Shown piece after piece: positions 1-7,488 of a stretch of DNA of 64,000 bases (its first letter is position 1; each line of letters starts with the position of its first letter). This DNA is from CAKMZU01 sp965248335 (GTDB taxonomy: Bacteria > Pseudomonadota > Gammaproteobacteria > Pseudomonadales > DT-91), in NCBI GenBank assembly GCA_965248335.1, contig CBDFIY010000001.1:1-64000 (forward strand), in the 5' to 3' direction. Under the pieces are notes generated by a model. The model worked only from the letters and a program-made list of their open reading frames with translations, did no database searches and had not been told where the DNA came from. Both the position numbers and the translations under genes were made by a program.

Positions 1-1
1 T

Positions 2-454
2 GCCTATGCCTACAATGCACTTAGCTTTATCAGTCGCATGAAAGCAGGATTTAAAACCGCGACGATTAAAACCTACCAAGAAGTCATCAAGAGAAATTGG
101 AGTTATGAACCCAAGGGATACCGTGAGGCGCACCACTACATTAACGGCAAACACGTGCAAGGTGGTGCCGCTCTGCTCGAGCAAATAATAGGCGTCGAAG
201 GGGCAGCTAATCAGCGCCCCTTATCAACCCTATCCAAACATCTCATGCCAAGCGGCTACAGCGCGTTATTTGCCAAGCCTGACATCCCCACGTATTTAAT
301 CGGCTCGCGGACTGCGATTAAGAAGATTGAACAAATTGTTCCCGCACTTAACGAAACTTACACACAGCTGTTTTGGCCGAAAGATACCTCATCCATTGAT
401 CACTACATGGAACAAAAAACACTTAAAATCTTTATAAAAAAAATGCGGATATAA
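2..454 (+). CDS. Hypothetical protein, 5' end cut by window edge
   Basis: The reading frame is open from base 2 through an internal ATG at 38 to a stop at 452-454, so the true start probably lies left of the window. The visible 150 or so residues contain no motif I recognise. The tail is basic (ends KKMRI) and the middle holds a PSGYSALFAKPDIPTYL stretch. No signal peptide or membrane segment is visible in this part. It lies in an accessory region, about 55 bp before another unknown gene on the same strand. I assign no function. Confidence 0.5.
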   Translation, partial: AYAYNALSFISRMKAGFKTATIKTYQEVIKRNWSYEPKGYREAHHYINGKHVQGGAALLEQIIGVEGAANQRPLSTLSKHLMPSGYSALFAKPDIPTYLIGSRTAIKKIEQIVPALNETYTQLFWPKDTSSIDHYMEQKTLKIFIKKMRI

Positions 455-511
455 GAATTATTTTCCCGTAGGTATAGAGCATACAAAAATCTAACTATAA
501 AAAGAGTGGCT

Positions 512-946
512 ATGGCAGAAAAATCAATTTATATCGACAATAAATATCTTGAGATATCTCAAAAGATTTCACCATTTAAGCTATCGAATGTTGCACTGGT
601 GGAAGAGTATGGCGAGCAGGTTGATGAATACCTCTTTCTTTCGCAGTTAAAAACTCACCTAGAACATATTGGCTATACGGCACAGGCTACAACCATTGCC
701 AGTTCTTTAATGGAGTTTCAACTTGAATCATTTAGGTTGTGTCAACTAAAAACCGAAGAAGAAAGTAACCACGAATTCTATGGGACAATTCTTTATGGCG
801 AGCCCGGCTTCGCTCTTTGCAGAATTACATCCTGTGATTGTAGCCTCTTATCTTTCTTGGTTGCCATAGTGGTGGAGTCGCCTCAATACTTAATTATTGG
901 TGGCTGCACGCTAATCAGGCTTGAGTGTATTACTAATCCACTTTAA
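512..946 (+). CDS. Hypothetical protein
   Basis: A 144-residue protein if started at ATG 512, which has an AAGAG-like ribosome site about 6 bp upstream; an in-frame GTG at 506 is the alternative. Residues 1-90 look like an ordinary soluble acidic protein (YGEQVDEYLFLSQLKTHLEH). The last 50 or so residues change character: cysteine-rich and hydrophobic (CRITSCDCSLLSFLVAIVV). That could be a membrane-like tail, or readthrough after an old frameshift that replaced the original C-terminus. I recognise no family. Its neighbours are an orphan ORF and a Sir2 gene, in an accessory region. Confidence 0.45.
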   Translation: MAEKSIYIDNKYLEISQKISPFKLSNVALVEEYGEQVDEYLFLSQLKTHLEHIGYTAQATTIASSLMEFQLESFRLCQLKTEEESNHEFYGTILYGEPGFALCRITSCDCSLLSFLVAIVVESPQYLIIGGCTLIRLECITNPL

Positions 947-1024
947 CACCGAGATAAATATCTCTCGATTACGCATACCGTATTTTTTACTTATTCACCC
1001 TTAACAAAACAAAATAACTGAAGA

Positions 1025-1879
1025 GTGTTTCATACTCAGCATTGCTCTAATATGGATATTTCAATGTATCGTACTATGCAAAAAGCCTCCAAACTCATAC
1101 ACAATGCCGATTCTCTACTCATCACAGCAGGGGCAGGCATGGGTGTCGATTCCGGCTTACCCGATTTCAGAGGGAGTGCAGGGTTTTGGAAGGCTTACCC
1201 AGCGTTAACTGAAGAAAGCCTGTCTTTCGAAGACTTAGCCAATCCTGTTTGGTTTCAACATGACCCAGCAAGGGCTTGGGGGTTCTATGGACACAGACAC
1301 CTCTTATACAAAGAGACTATTCCTCATGAAGGCTTCCAAATACTTAAAAAATGGTGCAATGCCAAAGTCACCCCTTCATTTGTTTTTACCAGCAATGTTG
1401 ATGGCCATTTTCAAAAAGCCGGACTTCAAGCCGATCAAGTGCATGAATGCCATGGATCAATTAACCATTTGCAATGTACCGTTAATTGCAACCAACATAT
1501 TTGGCCGGTTAAGCGCCTAGATATAAAGATTAATCACGAAACGCTGAAAGCTGAAGGTAACCTTCCAACCTGTCCAAATTGCGGCGCTATTGCACGCCCT
1601 AACATATTGATGTTTTATGATAACTATTGGGTTGAAAGCAGAGCTTCTCAGCAGCAAATACAATTTGAGCAATGGCGCAAAGAAGTCCGCGGGGAAAACA
1701 TTGTTATCATTGAAATAGGTGCAGGTAAGGCAATTCCGAGCGTTCGTAATATGTCAGAGTCTGTAAAAGGCACATTGATCCGTATCAACCCTAGAGATTC
1801 CGATGGGCCAGCTCAAACTCTGTCATTAGATATGGGAGCTCTTGATGCGTTATGGCTATTAGATAATTTTATGTATTGA
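1025..1879 (+). CDS. Sir2-family NAD-dependent protein deacylase
   Basis: Sir2 enzymes remove acyl groups from lysine using NAD+, giving nicotinamide and O-acyl-ADP-ribose. Visible motifs, numbered from GTG 1025, are the NAD-binding GAGMGVDSGLPDFRG (36-50), SNVDGHF (123-129, normally TQNID), the catalytic His143 in CHGS, and four zinc-ligand cysteines (C151, C155, C183, C186). The zinc site and catalytic His favour a true deacylase over a zinc-less NADase of the ThsA type. The start is uncertain: GTG 1025 has weak ribosome-site support and ATG 1052 or 1064 are alternatives. The stub of a nuclease-like gene follows 63 bp downstream. The accessory setting leaves open a defence or other horizontal role, but nothing proves it. 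Confidence 0.85.
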   Translation: MFHTQHCSNMDISMYRTMQKASKLIHNADSLLITAGAGMGVDSGLPDFRGSAGFWKAYPALTEESLSFEDLANPVWFQHDPARAWGFYGHRHLLYKETIPHEGFQILKKWCNAKVTPSFVFTSNVDGHFQKAGLQADQVHECHGSINHLQCTVNCNQHIWPVKRLDIKINHETLKAEGNLPTCPNCGAIARPNILMFYDNYWVESRASQQQIQFEQWRKEVRGENIVIIEIGAGKAIPSVRNMSESVKGTLIRINPRDSDGPAQTLSLDMGALDALWLLDNFMY

Positions 1880-1942
1880 AGACGATTGAAAAATCATAAC
1901 TCTACAAAACAACCAAGCCTACTATAAAAACAAGGAAACACA

Positions 1943-2014
1943 ATGACTGCACCAAGTTTATTTTCATTTGCCGCCAGTGAACTATCTCGAGATACCTTCA
2001 ACTGCTGGTTTTAA
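1943..2014 (+). pseudogene. 5' stub of a PD-(D/E)XK nuclease-like gene
   Basis: A good ribosome site (AAGGAA, 8 bp upstream) precedes an ATG that encodes 23 residues, MTAPSLFSFAASELSRDTFN then CWF, and then TAA. The pattern F-A-x-S-E-L-S-x-D-x-F-x-C-W is what I recall from the N-terminus of many PD-(D/E)XK-like nuclease proteins in defence islands, where it reads ATSELSQDAF.CW. Nothing downstream continues the family in any frame I read. I interpret it as the start of a gene whose remainder was deleted. It follows sir2 on the same strand and may once have been its operon partner. Confidence 0.5.
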
Positions 2015-2252
2015 TCTGAGCATCCCCTGACCTAATGCATGTCAAGCATTGCAGCCTAGGAATTATGCGGTTCAAAGTTAAATTTTCCGGGACATCTTCT
2101 AGCGGAATCGACATGAGCACTTATCGAAAGAAATGTGCCAGCGCAATGCCGGCAATGATCTACTACTCTGAAATATAGAACTCTAGGCGCATTTTTTTTC
2201 TAAATAGGCTTGTCCATACAATGAATTTTTTGACTCTACTCAAGTGACAAAC

Positions 2253-2278
2253 AAAAAAAAGCCGGGATAAACCCGGCA
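2253..2278 (-). terminator. Rho-independent terminator of the Csr/Rsm sRNA
   Basis: Plus strand shows eight A followed by GCCGGG-ATAAA-CCCGGC. Read on the minus strand this is a 6-bp G/C hairpin with a 5-nt loop and a run of eight T, a textbook intrinsic terminator at the end of the sRNA. Confidence 0.85.
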
Positions 2279-2421
2279 CGTGCTTAACATCCATTTATGG
2301 ATAACAGCAACTCAGACTATTAACCGTAGCAATAAGGTGTTCCTTACCTTATTAAATCCTTGCCATTCCCTGCTGACTTCCAGTCAGTCTTTGTAAGCAT
2401 CCATTGCTTGTATTTCCTAGT
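2253..2421 (-). ncRNA. CsrB/RsmY/RsmZ-type CsrA-sequestering small RNA
   Basis: Reading the minus strand from about 2421, the roughly 169-nt transcript carries seven GGA motifs (plus-strand TCC at 2290, 2341, 2357, 2367, 2379, 2400 and 2415). Three sit in hairpin loops: an 8-bp stem at 2331-2353 (loop AAGGAAC), a 6-bp stem at 2373-2387 (loop GGA) and a 5-bp stem at 2395-2409 (loop ATGGA). The RNA ends in a GC-rich hairpin followed by eight U. A GacA-type palindrome and a CATAAT -10 lie just upstream. Repeated GGA loops, a terminator and a GacA box define RNAs that titrate CsrA/RsmA, so this is probably the Gac-controlled switch RNA of the organism. The 5' end is estimated. No ORF of length occupies the segment. 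Confidence 0.8.
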
Positions 2422-2427
2422 GTTTAC

Positions 2428-2456
2428 ATTATGAATAAAAACTCAGCGCTATTAAA
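2428..2456 (-). promoter_or_regulatory. Promoter of the Csr/Rsm sRNA
   Basis: On the minus strand the -10 is CATAAT (2428-2433), with a weak -35 TTTAAT (2451-2456) at a 17-bp spacing. A poor -35 fits a promoter that depends on an upstream activator, here the GacA box at 2478-2495. Confidence 0.6.
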
Positions 2457-2477
2457 TAGGATATACCCACACATTCT

Positions 2478-2495
2478 CGTAAGACATATCTTACA
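2478..2495 (-). promoter_or_regulatory. GacA-type upstream activating site of the sRNA gene
   Basis: On the minus strand this reads TGTAAG-N6-CTTACG, one base from the GacA/UvrY consensus TGTAAG-N6-CTTACA known from rsmY/rsmZ promoters. Its centre is about 65 bp upstream of the estimated start of transcription, a usual distance for this activator. The neighbouring stretch 2497-2870 holds no gene I can support. Confidence 0.8.
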
Positions 2496-2870
2496 GCATG
2501 TACACCAACGGCTGCTCCATATGCCAACCTACCCAATCTGCGTCATCATCGCGCCCTACCTCAACATAACCACAGGCTAATTTATATCAAGAGATGTCTC
2601 TACTTGACCGATATGGGCACAACCAAAAAAGCGTTTCTACTGCATGCACAGTAATATGCCAAATTTAAATTAGAGAAGAAAGTATCAAGTTAGTAGCTCA
2701 TGAAATGGACTATAGCTGTTGATATTTTTTATGCCTCTAATTAAAACTTTAGAGGCGACAAGTATCCTGACACAGAGGGCCACTTGAAGGATCTATATCA
2801 CACTCTTAACAGGGGTCTTCTAGCAAACCGGTTAAAGAGCCACTAAAAAGGTTTGAATATTTTCTTCAGC

Positions 2871-3149
2871 TTAAGGCTTCACTGGTGGACGAAAGGGTGA
2901 ATTTGGTAAGATATTTTTCTGTATAATCGCCAATCCTTCCATAGGATCCGCGCCTAAAGCATCGCAGTATTTCACAAACTCAACGATATCAAGTCGCCTT
3001 ACTCCGTTCTCGATTTTTGTAATAATAGAGAAATCGATCTTCAGCTCATCTGCTAAAGCGCGAACAGTTAATCCCTGCTGGCCTGCACGTTTCTTTATTA
3101 GCCAAGCCCGCAGCTCTTCGTAGGGTTTTGAATGTATAGAGGTATCCAT
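2871..3149 (-). CDS. Xre-family HTH transcriptional regulator
   Basis: A 92-residue protein with a lambda-repressor-like helix-turn-helix at about residues 27-62 (LTVRALADELKIDFSIITKI then ENGVRRLD). The short tail ends NSPFRPPVKP and has no peptidase or other effector domain. It is divergent from the winged-helix/helicase operon that begins 132 bp away. A perfect 23-bp palindrome between them overlaps a -10 sequence pointing at that operon. The simplest reading is a local repressor that controls the operon and probably itself. About 370 bp without a gene separate its stop from the GacA box to its left. Confidence 0.85.
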   Translation of the reverse strand: MDTSIHSKPYEELRAWLIKKRAGQQGLTVRALADELKIDFSIITKIENGVRRLDIVEFVKYCDALGADPMEGLAIIQKNILPNSPFRPPVKP

Positions 3150-3177
3150 TGCACGGATACTAAGGCCAAGATATAAT
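3149..3177 (+). promoter_or_regulatory. Likely promoter of the winged-helix/helicase operon
   Basis: TATAAT at 3172-3177 matches the sigma-70 -10 consensus. Seventeen bp upstream lies TTGCAC (3149-3154), a partial -35 match. The -10 is overlapped by the palindrome at 3175-3197, so a bound repressor would block it. The -35 abuts the xre start codon. Confidence 0.5.
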
Positions 3178-3197
3178 GTTGCGAAATTCGCAACATT
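3175..3197. promoter_or_regulatory. 23-bp palindromic operator between xre and the helicase operon
   Basis: A perfect inverted repeat of 11-1-11 geometry with half-site AATGTTGCGAA. It lies 26 bp upstream of the xre start and overlaps the -10 of the divergent operon. Dimeric Xre proteins bind such sites, so assigning it to the adjacent regulator is a strong inference but not proven. Confidence 0.7.
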
Positions 3198-3281
3198 GGC
3201 ATTATCAAGCGCCCAGCAGGGATTCCTGCGGCGACACTTTATTTATTACCAGCAAGGACGCCTCAACGACAGAGCGCTAGC

Positions 3282-3809
3282 ATGAGTACAGCAACACAAT
3301 ACGACATACTTTTAAAAACCTTGCGGCAGACACAAAATCAATCCTTTTCTGTAGTATCCATTCGAGATCTCATCATTAAATCTCACCCTGATGATGCACT
3401 TGACCCTGCAAGATTAAGGCGGTGGATATACGGGAGGTTTCAAACTTTTATCAAAAAAGGATTGCTGCAAGAAGAGGCCGTTTCAAATAGTAAAAAAAAG
3501 CTTTATGCCTTAACGCCAGCATTCTCGGGTATAAAAGCAACTACCCCAAATAAACCGCTTACACCGACGTTAAATACAACCTTAAATAACCAGTTAACTG
3601 GAAAAGCAAAAGCCTATGAGCGTGAACTGACTATCCAGCTAGGGGAAGTTGCCGAATATCAGAAATTAAGCAACGAGCACCCTGCCCTGAAACCTAATCT
3701 AGATAAAAAATCAAAACGGCTAACCGAAGAAAACTATCGCTTACTGGGGCGGCTTAAAGCAATCGAAGAAACTCTCAATGGTCGAGATGAACCCTCATGC
3801 AAACGCTGA
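3282..3809 (+). CDS. Winged-helix/coiled-coil protein, partner of the downstream helicase
   Basis: A 175-residue protein I cannot assign to a named family. Residues 1-85 look like a winged-helix DNA-binding fold: a helix with YDILLKTLRQ, then SIRDLIIKSHPDDALDPARL, RRWIYGRFQTFIKKGLL, and a KKKLYALTP wing strand. A threonine/proline-rich linker follows (90-110), then a charged predicted coiled coil to the end (AKAYERELTIQLGEVAEYQK). Its 3' end overlaps the helicase start by 13 bp, so the two are translationally coupled and may form a complex. It could be a specificity or DNA-recognition subunit; that is inference from domain layout. Confidence 0.65.
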   Translation: MSTATQYDILLKTLRQTQNQSFSVVSIRDLIIKSHPDDALDPARLRRWIYGRFQTFIKKGLLQEEAVSNSKKKLYALTPAFSGIKATTPNKPLTPTLNTTLNNQLTGKAKAYERELTIQLGEVAEYQKLSNEHPALKPNLDKKSKRLTEENYRLLGRLKAIEETLNGRDEPSCKR

Positions 3810-5188
3810 GACAGTGGCAATCAAAATGCATTAAGCAAGCGCTGGACAAATACTCATCCGGCAATAAGCACTTTTTCGTCGTAGCTACGCCAGGATCAGG
3901 AAAAACCATCATGGCCGCTCATGTCATTAAATCTTTATTTATACAGGATAAAATTGATTATGTTTTAGTATTATCCCCTTCAGTTAACGTCTCAAAGAGT
4001 TTCAGCGAGACCATTTCAGAAGTCATGGGGAAACCTTTCGATGGCAAATTTGGCTCAATCGGGCAATCGCTCACTTACTGTAGCCTCGGCTTTCTTGAAG
4101 AAGAGTTTTGGCACATATTTGATAACTATCGTGTATTAGTCATCTGTGACGAGATCCATCACTGTTCCTCATCATTTATCTCTGGTTTTGAAAACATGTG
4201 GGGTAAACAACTGCGTAATAACATTCAAAAGAAAGCAGCTTACACGTTGTCACTTTCCGGTACTCCATGGCGATCTGACCAAATGCCAGTAGCTCTTGGT
4301 GAATATTGCACAAAGCGTATTATCAAACCTGATTTCATTTATGGTTTAAAAGAAGCCATTCGAGACAACGTATGTCGTCAACCTAAAATCATTACTATTG
4401 ATAGTGACGACGTTACCTATAGCGAGGAAAATAAGAATAAACGCTATTATAAAAGCATTCGCAATCTAATAGAAAATGAAAACATTCCTTATCAATTATT
4501 ACTAGAAAATAACGATATCATCAACTTCATGCTTGAGCGATCGATCAAAAGGCTAACCGCTATACGGCAAGAAATACCTAACGCAGGCGGCTTAATTGTC
4601 GCTTCAAATGTTATACATGCTCAGGCCATTCATCACAAATTAGTAACCCACTTTCATCAAGCTGCCGATATAGTCACCCACCACTTTTTAGATCGAGAAC
4701 AAATCATAGATAGATTCAAGCGATCCAGTACCCCCTGGATTGTTTCCGTAGGGATGATATCCGAAGGAACTGATATCCCTCGTCTTCAAGTCGGTTGCTA
4801 TTTGAGCAGGATAAGAACCGAACTTTACATCAGGCAAGTTTTAGGTAGAGTTCTAAGGGTAACGCAACAACAACACCCTTATGGATACCTCTATATTCTC
4901 GCTGAAGAAAAATTAATTGATATTGCTCATCGTATTGATGAGGACCTTCCTGAAAACAGTGTTTTAATCAAAGAAAGCAGTCAGTATCAACAAACCAATG
5001 ACAAAAAACAAAACCTATTCTCTCTCCCTATTCCACCAGAAACCGAAGATCCTAACGATAACTATAATGAGAACAAAGAAGGTACCATCTCCATACCTCA
5101 AAAACCTATAGATGACGCCTTTAAAACAGACGAAATTCAGGCAAGCTTCCAAGGACTATATGAAGAAATGCTTCTACTTCAGAAATAA
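3797..5188 (+). CDS. SF2 DEAD/DEAH-type helicase of an accessory operon
   Basis: A 463-residue ATP-dependent nucleic-acid motor of superfamily 2. Visible motifs are Walker A ATPGSGKT (30-37), Walker B DEIHH (118-122), SGTPWR (154-159, motif III region), SEGTDIPRL (322-330, motif V) and QVLGRVLR (347-354, motif VI). This set resembles the Res-type helicases of restriction and repair systems. The tail after about 385 is acidic and low in complexity, with no nuclease motif. It overlaps the winged-helix gene by 13 bp and is probably controlled by the divergent Xre protein. Phage defence or mobile-element maintenance are the likely settings; neither is shown by the sequence. Confidence 0.85.
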   Translation: MQTLRQWQSKCIKQALDKYSSGNKHFFVVATPGSGKTIMAAHVIKSLFIQDKIDYVLVLSPSVNVSKSFSETISEVMGKPFDGKFGSIGQSLTYCSLGFLEEEFWHIFDNYRVLVICDEIHHCSSSFISGFENMWGKQLRNNIQKKAAYTLSLSGTPWRSDQMPVALGEYCTKRIIKPDFIYGLKEAIRDNVCRQPKIITIDSDDVTYSEENKNKRYYKSIRNLIENENIPYQLLLENNDIINFMLERSIKRLTAIRQEIPNAGGLIVASNVIHAQAIHHKLVTHFHQAADIVTHHFLDREQIIDRFKRSSTPWIVSVGMISEGTDIPRLQVGCYLSRIRTELYIRQVLGRVLRVTQQQHPYGYLYILAEEKLIDIAHRIDEDLPENSVLIKESSQYQQTNDKKQNLFSLPIPPETEDPNDNYNENKEGTISIPQKPIDDAFKTDEIQASFQGLYEEMLLLQK

Positions 5189-5196
5189 ATATAATT

Positions 5197-5430
5197 TTAT
5201 AGGTTGAGACGAAAAATATAAGTGTTATCGTCTTTGATTTCTCTGAGATGCAACACTTTTTGTCGGCATAATGATACTAAGGCATCCCAGATGATACTTT
5301 TACTTATTCCCGTATTTTTTGAAATCATTCGAACAGTAACCCAACACACCCCGTTTTGATTTGCTAGCGAAGGGAGGTATACCAATATAATTCTCTCTTT
5401 ACTGTTTTTAACCTTTTTTGGTAAGCCAAA
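5197..5430 (-). pseudogene. Relict HTH_36-type replication/regulatory protein
   Basis: The frame 5197-5430 encodes GLPKKVKNSKERIILVYLPS and continues ANQNGVCWVTVRMISKNTGI, the pattern of helix-turn-helix domains in phage and plasmid replication proteins (typically SK-R-LVL-LA-A-DGVCWPSV). The conserved start of the domain lies upstream of the only start-like codon (TTG at 5385), and a stop precedes it at 5431-5433. I therefore read it as a gene that has lost its 5' end. It converges on the helicase gene with an 8-bp gap. Confidence 0.55.
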
Positions 5431-5594
5431 TTAACACGACTTGTAGCCCTCCTACCACTTTCGTTTTTTATTTTCATACTACCAGCAACCAACCTCCACT
5501 ATCAGCTGATATACAACTGTTTTCAAAAACCAAAAATACAAAGGCAAAGGCAAAGGCAAAATTTAAATATAACTTCGCCTTTACCACGAAAAAT

Positions 5595-5813
5595 TCACTT
5601 GATATATTTCTCGAGCCACTCTTCAAATTTTGCCAGTTCAAATAACCGTCTACGTCCTATTTTGAAAGATGGAGGCATGTCATCACCTTTCGACATCTTA
5701 TTTCGCACTGTACTCTCAGCTAAAAATAATCTTTTGCTAACTTGCTTCACTGTTAAACAGTCTTCTCTTTTCATCATTCTTCTCGCTGTAAATTTAAATA
5801 TCACTATATTCAT
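5595..5813 (-). CDS. AlpA/excisionase-like MerR-fold DNA-binding protein
   Basis: A protein of 72 residues from ATG 5813, or about 59 from ATG 5777/5774, where the family usually starts (MKREDCLTVKQVSKRLFLAE). The pattern LTVKQVSKRL-LAESTVRNKM followed by PPSFKIGRRRLFELAKFEEW is typical of AlpA/HTH_17 proteins that regulate or excise prophages and islands. Ribosome-site support is modest for either start: GAGGAG lies 13 bp before 5813. No integrase is visible in the window, so it may be a remnant function of the accessory region. Confidence 0.75.
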   Translation of the reverse strand: MNIVIFKFTARRMMKREDCLTVKQVSKRLFLAESTVRNKMSKGDDMPPSFKIGRRRLFELAKFEEWLEKYIK

Positions 5814-6112
5814 TTATTTCATTACACTCCTCTCTCGTTATGCCCTTCACGGGCACTTCGATAAATTCGAGTTTATTTCCGAAACATCATGACCTGTAAA
5901 GAATAATAAGTAGCTCCATGAAAACTTTTGTGTAGATGAACGCCTCTGCAGGGCAACAAACTAACTAAATAGCTATTGACTTTTTTGAAAATAGTGAAAT
6001 TTAAATTATGAAGGGGGGGCAGATAGACGTGCCGTATAAAAGTCTAGCTTGGTTACTCTAATACATTCAACTTCTTAGCGGCCTATAGATGGTAAGAAAT
6101 ATTTGTTTAGGA

Positions 6113-6381
6113 CTAGGTTCTGTTGACTTAACTTTGCCTGTGCAACTGTGAGCAGTTTTTTCTTCTTTCAAGGAGAATTGAGTATAGAATAGTGAGCTAT
6201 TTGAGCGAGATTCGACACCGAAAGAGGGAAATCAGCCACAGCCCGAAGGGTTGCTGACTAAATTTCCCTCAATCTCCGCTACACCGACGTTGTTTGTGTG
6301 CACAGACCGACGATTCTTTACTCCAAATGATGAAAATTTAGCCAGTAACTGTACAAGTAAAGTTAAGTCAACAGAACCTAG
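6113..6381. mobile_element. 269-bp MITE with 23-bp terminal inverted repeats
   Basis: The ends are exact inverted repeats: 6113-6135 begins CTAGGTTCTGTTGACTT and 6359-6381 is its reverse complement. The outer CTAG is palindromic, so it could be target duplication rather than repeat. The interior has no ORF and a large central hairpin near 6228-6270 (GAGGGAAAT...ATTTCCCTC). Size, ends and lack of coding capacity fit a non-autonomous element mobilised by a transposase elsewhere. It sits in the gene-free stretch 5814-6486; the rest of that stretch shows nothing I can name. Confidence 0.75.
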
Positions 6382-6486
6382 GAATTTTGACAATCGAGAA
6401 GTGAATTTACTCTAAAGTAGAATAAGAAAGGCCACTATACACTCAAAACGCATACTGGCTTTAAAAGAAGGTTTTCGAGGAGTGGA

Positions 6487-7488
6487 TTATAAGTTGATGG
6501 TTTCTGTTATTTCGAAATCACCGTTTTCATCAGAATCTAGAGAGTAAGTGTAATGATCTTTATGCAACTGCACCTTGATGACGCCTTGCTTACTTTCAAT
6601 GGTAAATGAACCGGCATCAAGATCACTTCGTGAGAGCTCACTCACCTCAAAAGCCGTATCGGCCTTTATGGCAAATAAACCATTAGAAGAACCAGCGCCT
6701 ATAAAAAATCCAGCTGTGCTAAGTTCCGTAATCTGATATTTAAAAGTATCGATTTGAGACAAAGAAAAATGCGTGTTATTTAGGTAATGCTCGGCCGACT
6801 GATCCCTAACGTAAAACTCACTGTGTTTAATACTGATATTATTTTGGCTAGGCATCTCATAAGCAATTTGCCCGGAATTATACATTATTACGCTACCATT
6901 AAGCCCGTTGACATAGATTCTCTCATCCATAACAAGCCTAGCTTTCGACGGTGTATCAGCCCAGTTGATGTCATAAGCAGCGTGAGTAAAAAAATCGACC
7001 AACCCTTGGTCTACATGAACGGTTGAAACGCCATTGTAATAATATTTCTTAAAGCGCTCATTAGTATATGCAAAGCACTTATCTTGAGTAACGGTCTCGG
7101 AATAGCCTGACTTTAGCAATGCTAACGAATCTTGATTTAGTAATTTATCGCCTTCCATCTTGACCGTAAACTTTCCTCCTCCTTTACATCTATCCCCTGA
7201 TGAATCAAAGGTTACATTTCGATTCAACTCCTTAGTGTAATCCGACTTATCGATAGAGTCTTTATCAATCAAAATATAAGCCATATCACCAATAACTACT
7301 CTTAGGTGAGCTATTATTTCACTCACTACCGTTTCAGCGTTTTCCGAAGTCAATGCAATAGGTTGATAGTTAGGAGGAGAAAACTTTCCTTTAATAACCG
7401 TGTCGCCGTCATCTTTTTTACCTCCGCCACCACAGGCAACCAACGCAGAGACAGAAAGACAAGTAATGAGTTTTTTTGAAACAAGCAT
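6487..7488 (-). CDS. Putative outer-membrane lipoprotein of unknown function
   Basis: Starting at ATG 7488, which has AAGGA 8 bp upstream, gives 333 residues; a longer frame back to 7524 has poorer support. The N-terminus MLVSKKLITCLSVSALVACG is a lipoprotein signal with lipobox LVAC, followed by a GGGGKKDDGD linker that would leave the protein tethered. The mature part is acidic and rich in beta-prone stretches, with two further cysteines (DRCKGGG, DKCFAY) that could form a disulfide. I recognise no family. It lies alone between the MITE and tRNA-Ala. Confidence 0.7.
   Translation of the reverse strand: MLVSKKLITCLSVSALVACGGGGKKDDGDTVIKGKFSPPNYQPIALTSENAETVVSEIIAHLRVVIGDMAYILIDKDSIDKSDYTKELNRNVTFDSSGDRCKGGGKFTVKMEGDKLLNQDSLALLKSGYSETVTQDKCFAYTNERFKKYYYNGVSTVHVDQGLVDFFTHAAYDINWADTPSKARLVMDERIYVNGLNGSVIMYNSGQIAYEMPSQNNISIKHSEFYVRDQSAEHYLNNTHFSLSQIDTFKYQITELSTAGFFIGAGSSNGLFAIKADTAFEVSELSRSDLDAGSFTIESKQGVIKVQLHKDHYTYSLDSDENGDFEITETINL

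Noticed and set aside
1025..1879. Sir2 gene as Thoeris ThsA
   Set aside because: It has the zinc cysteines and catalytic His of deacylases, no SLOG domain, and no TIR-domain gene beside it.
2491..2586. Minus-strand frame reading YKLACGYVEVGRDDDADWVG and onward, like a degraded acetyltransferase tail
   Set aside because: Only 31 codons between stops with no start and no certain family match; its stop also lies inside the GacA box. Too weak to list as a gene.
5418..5892. Plus-strand ORFs of 75 and 97 codons
   Set aside because: Low-complexity translation (Lys/Thr/Phe runs from an AAGGCA tandem repeat) and antisense to the AlpA-like gene.
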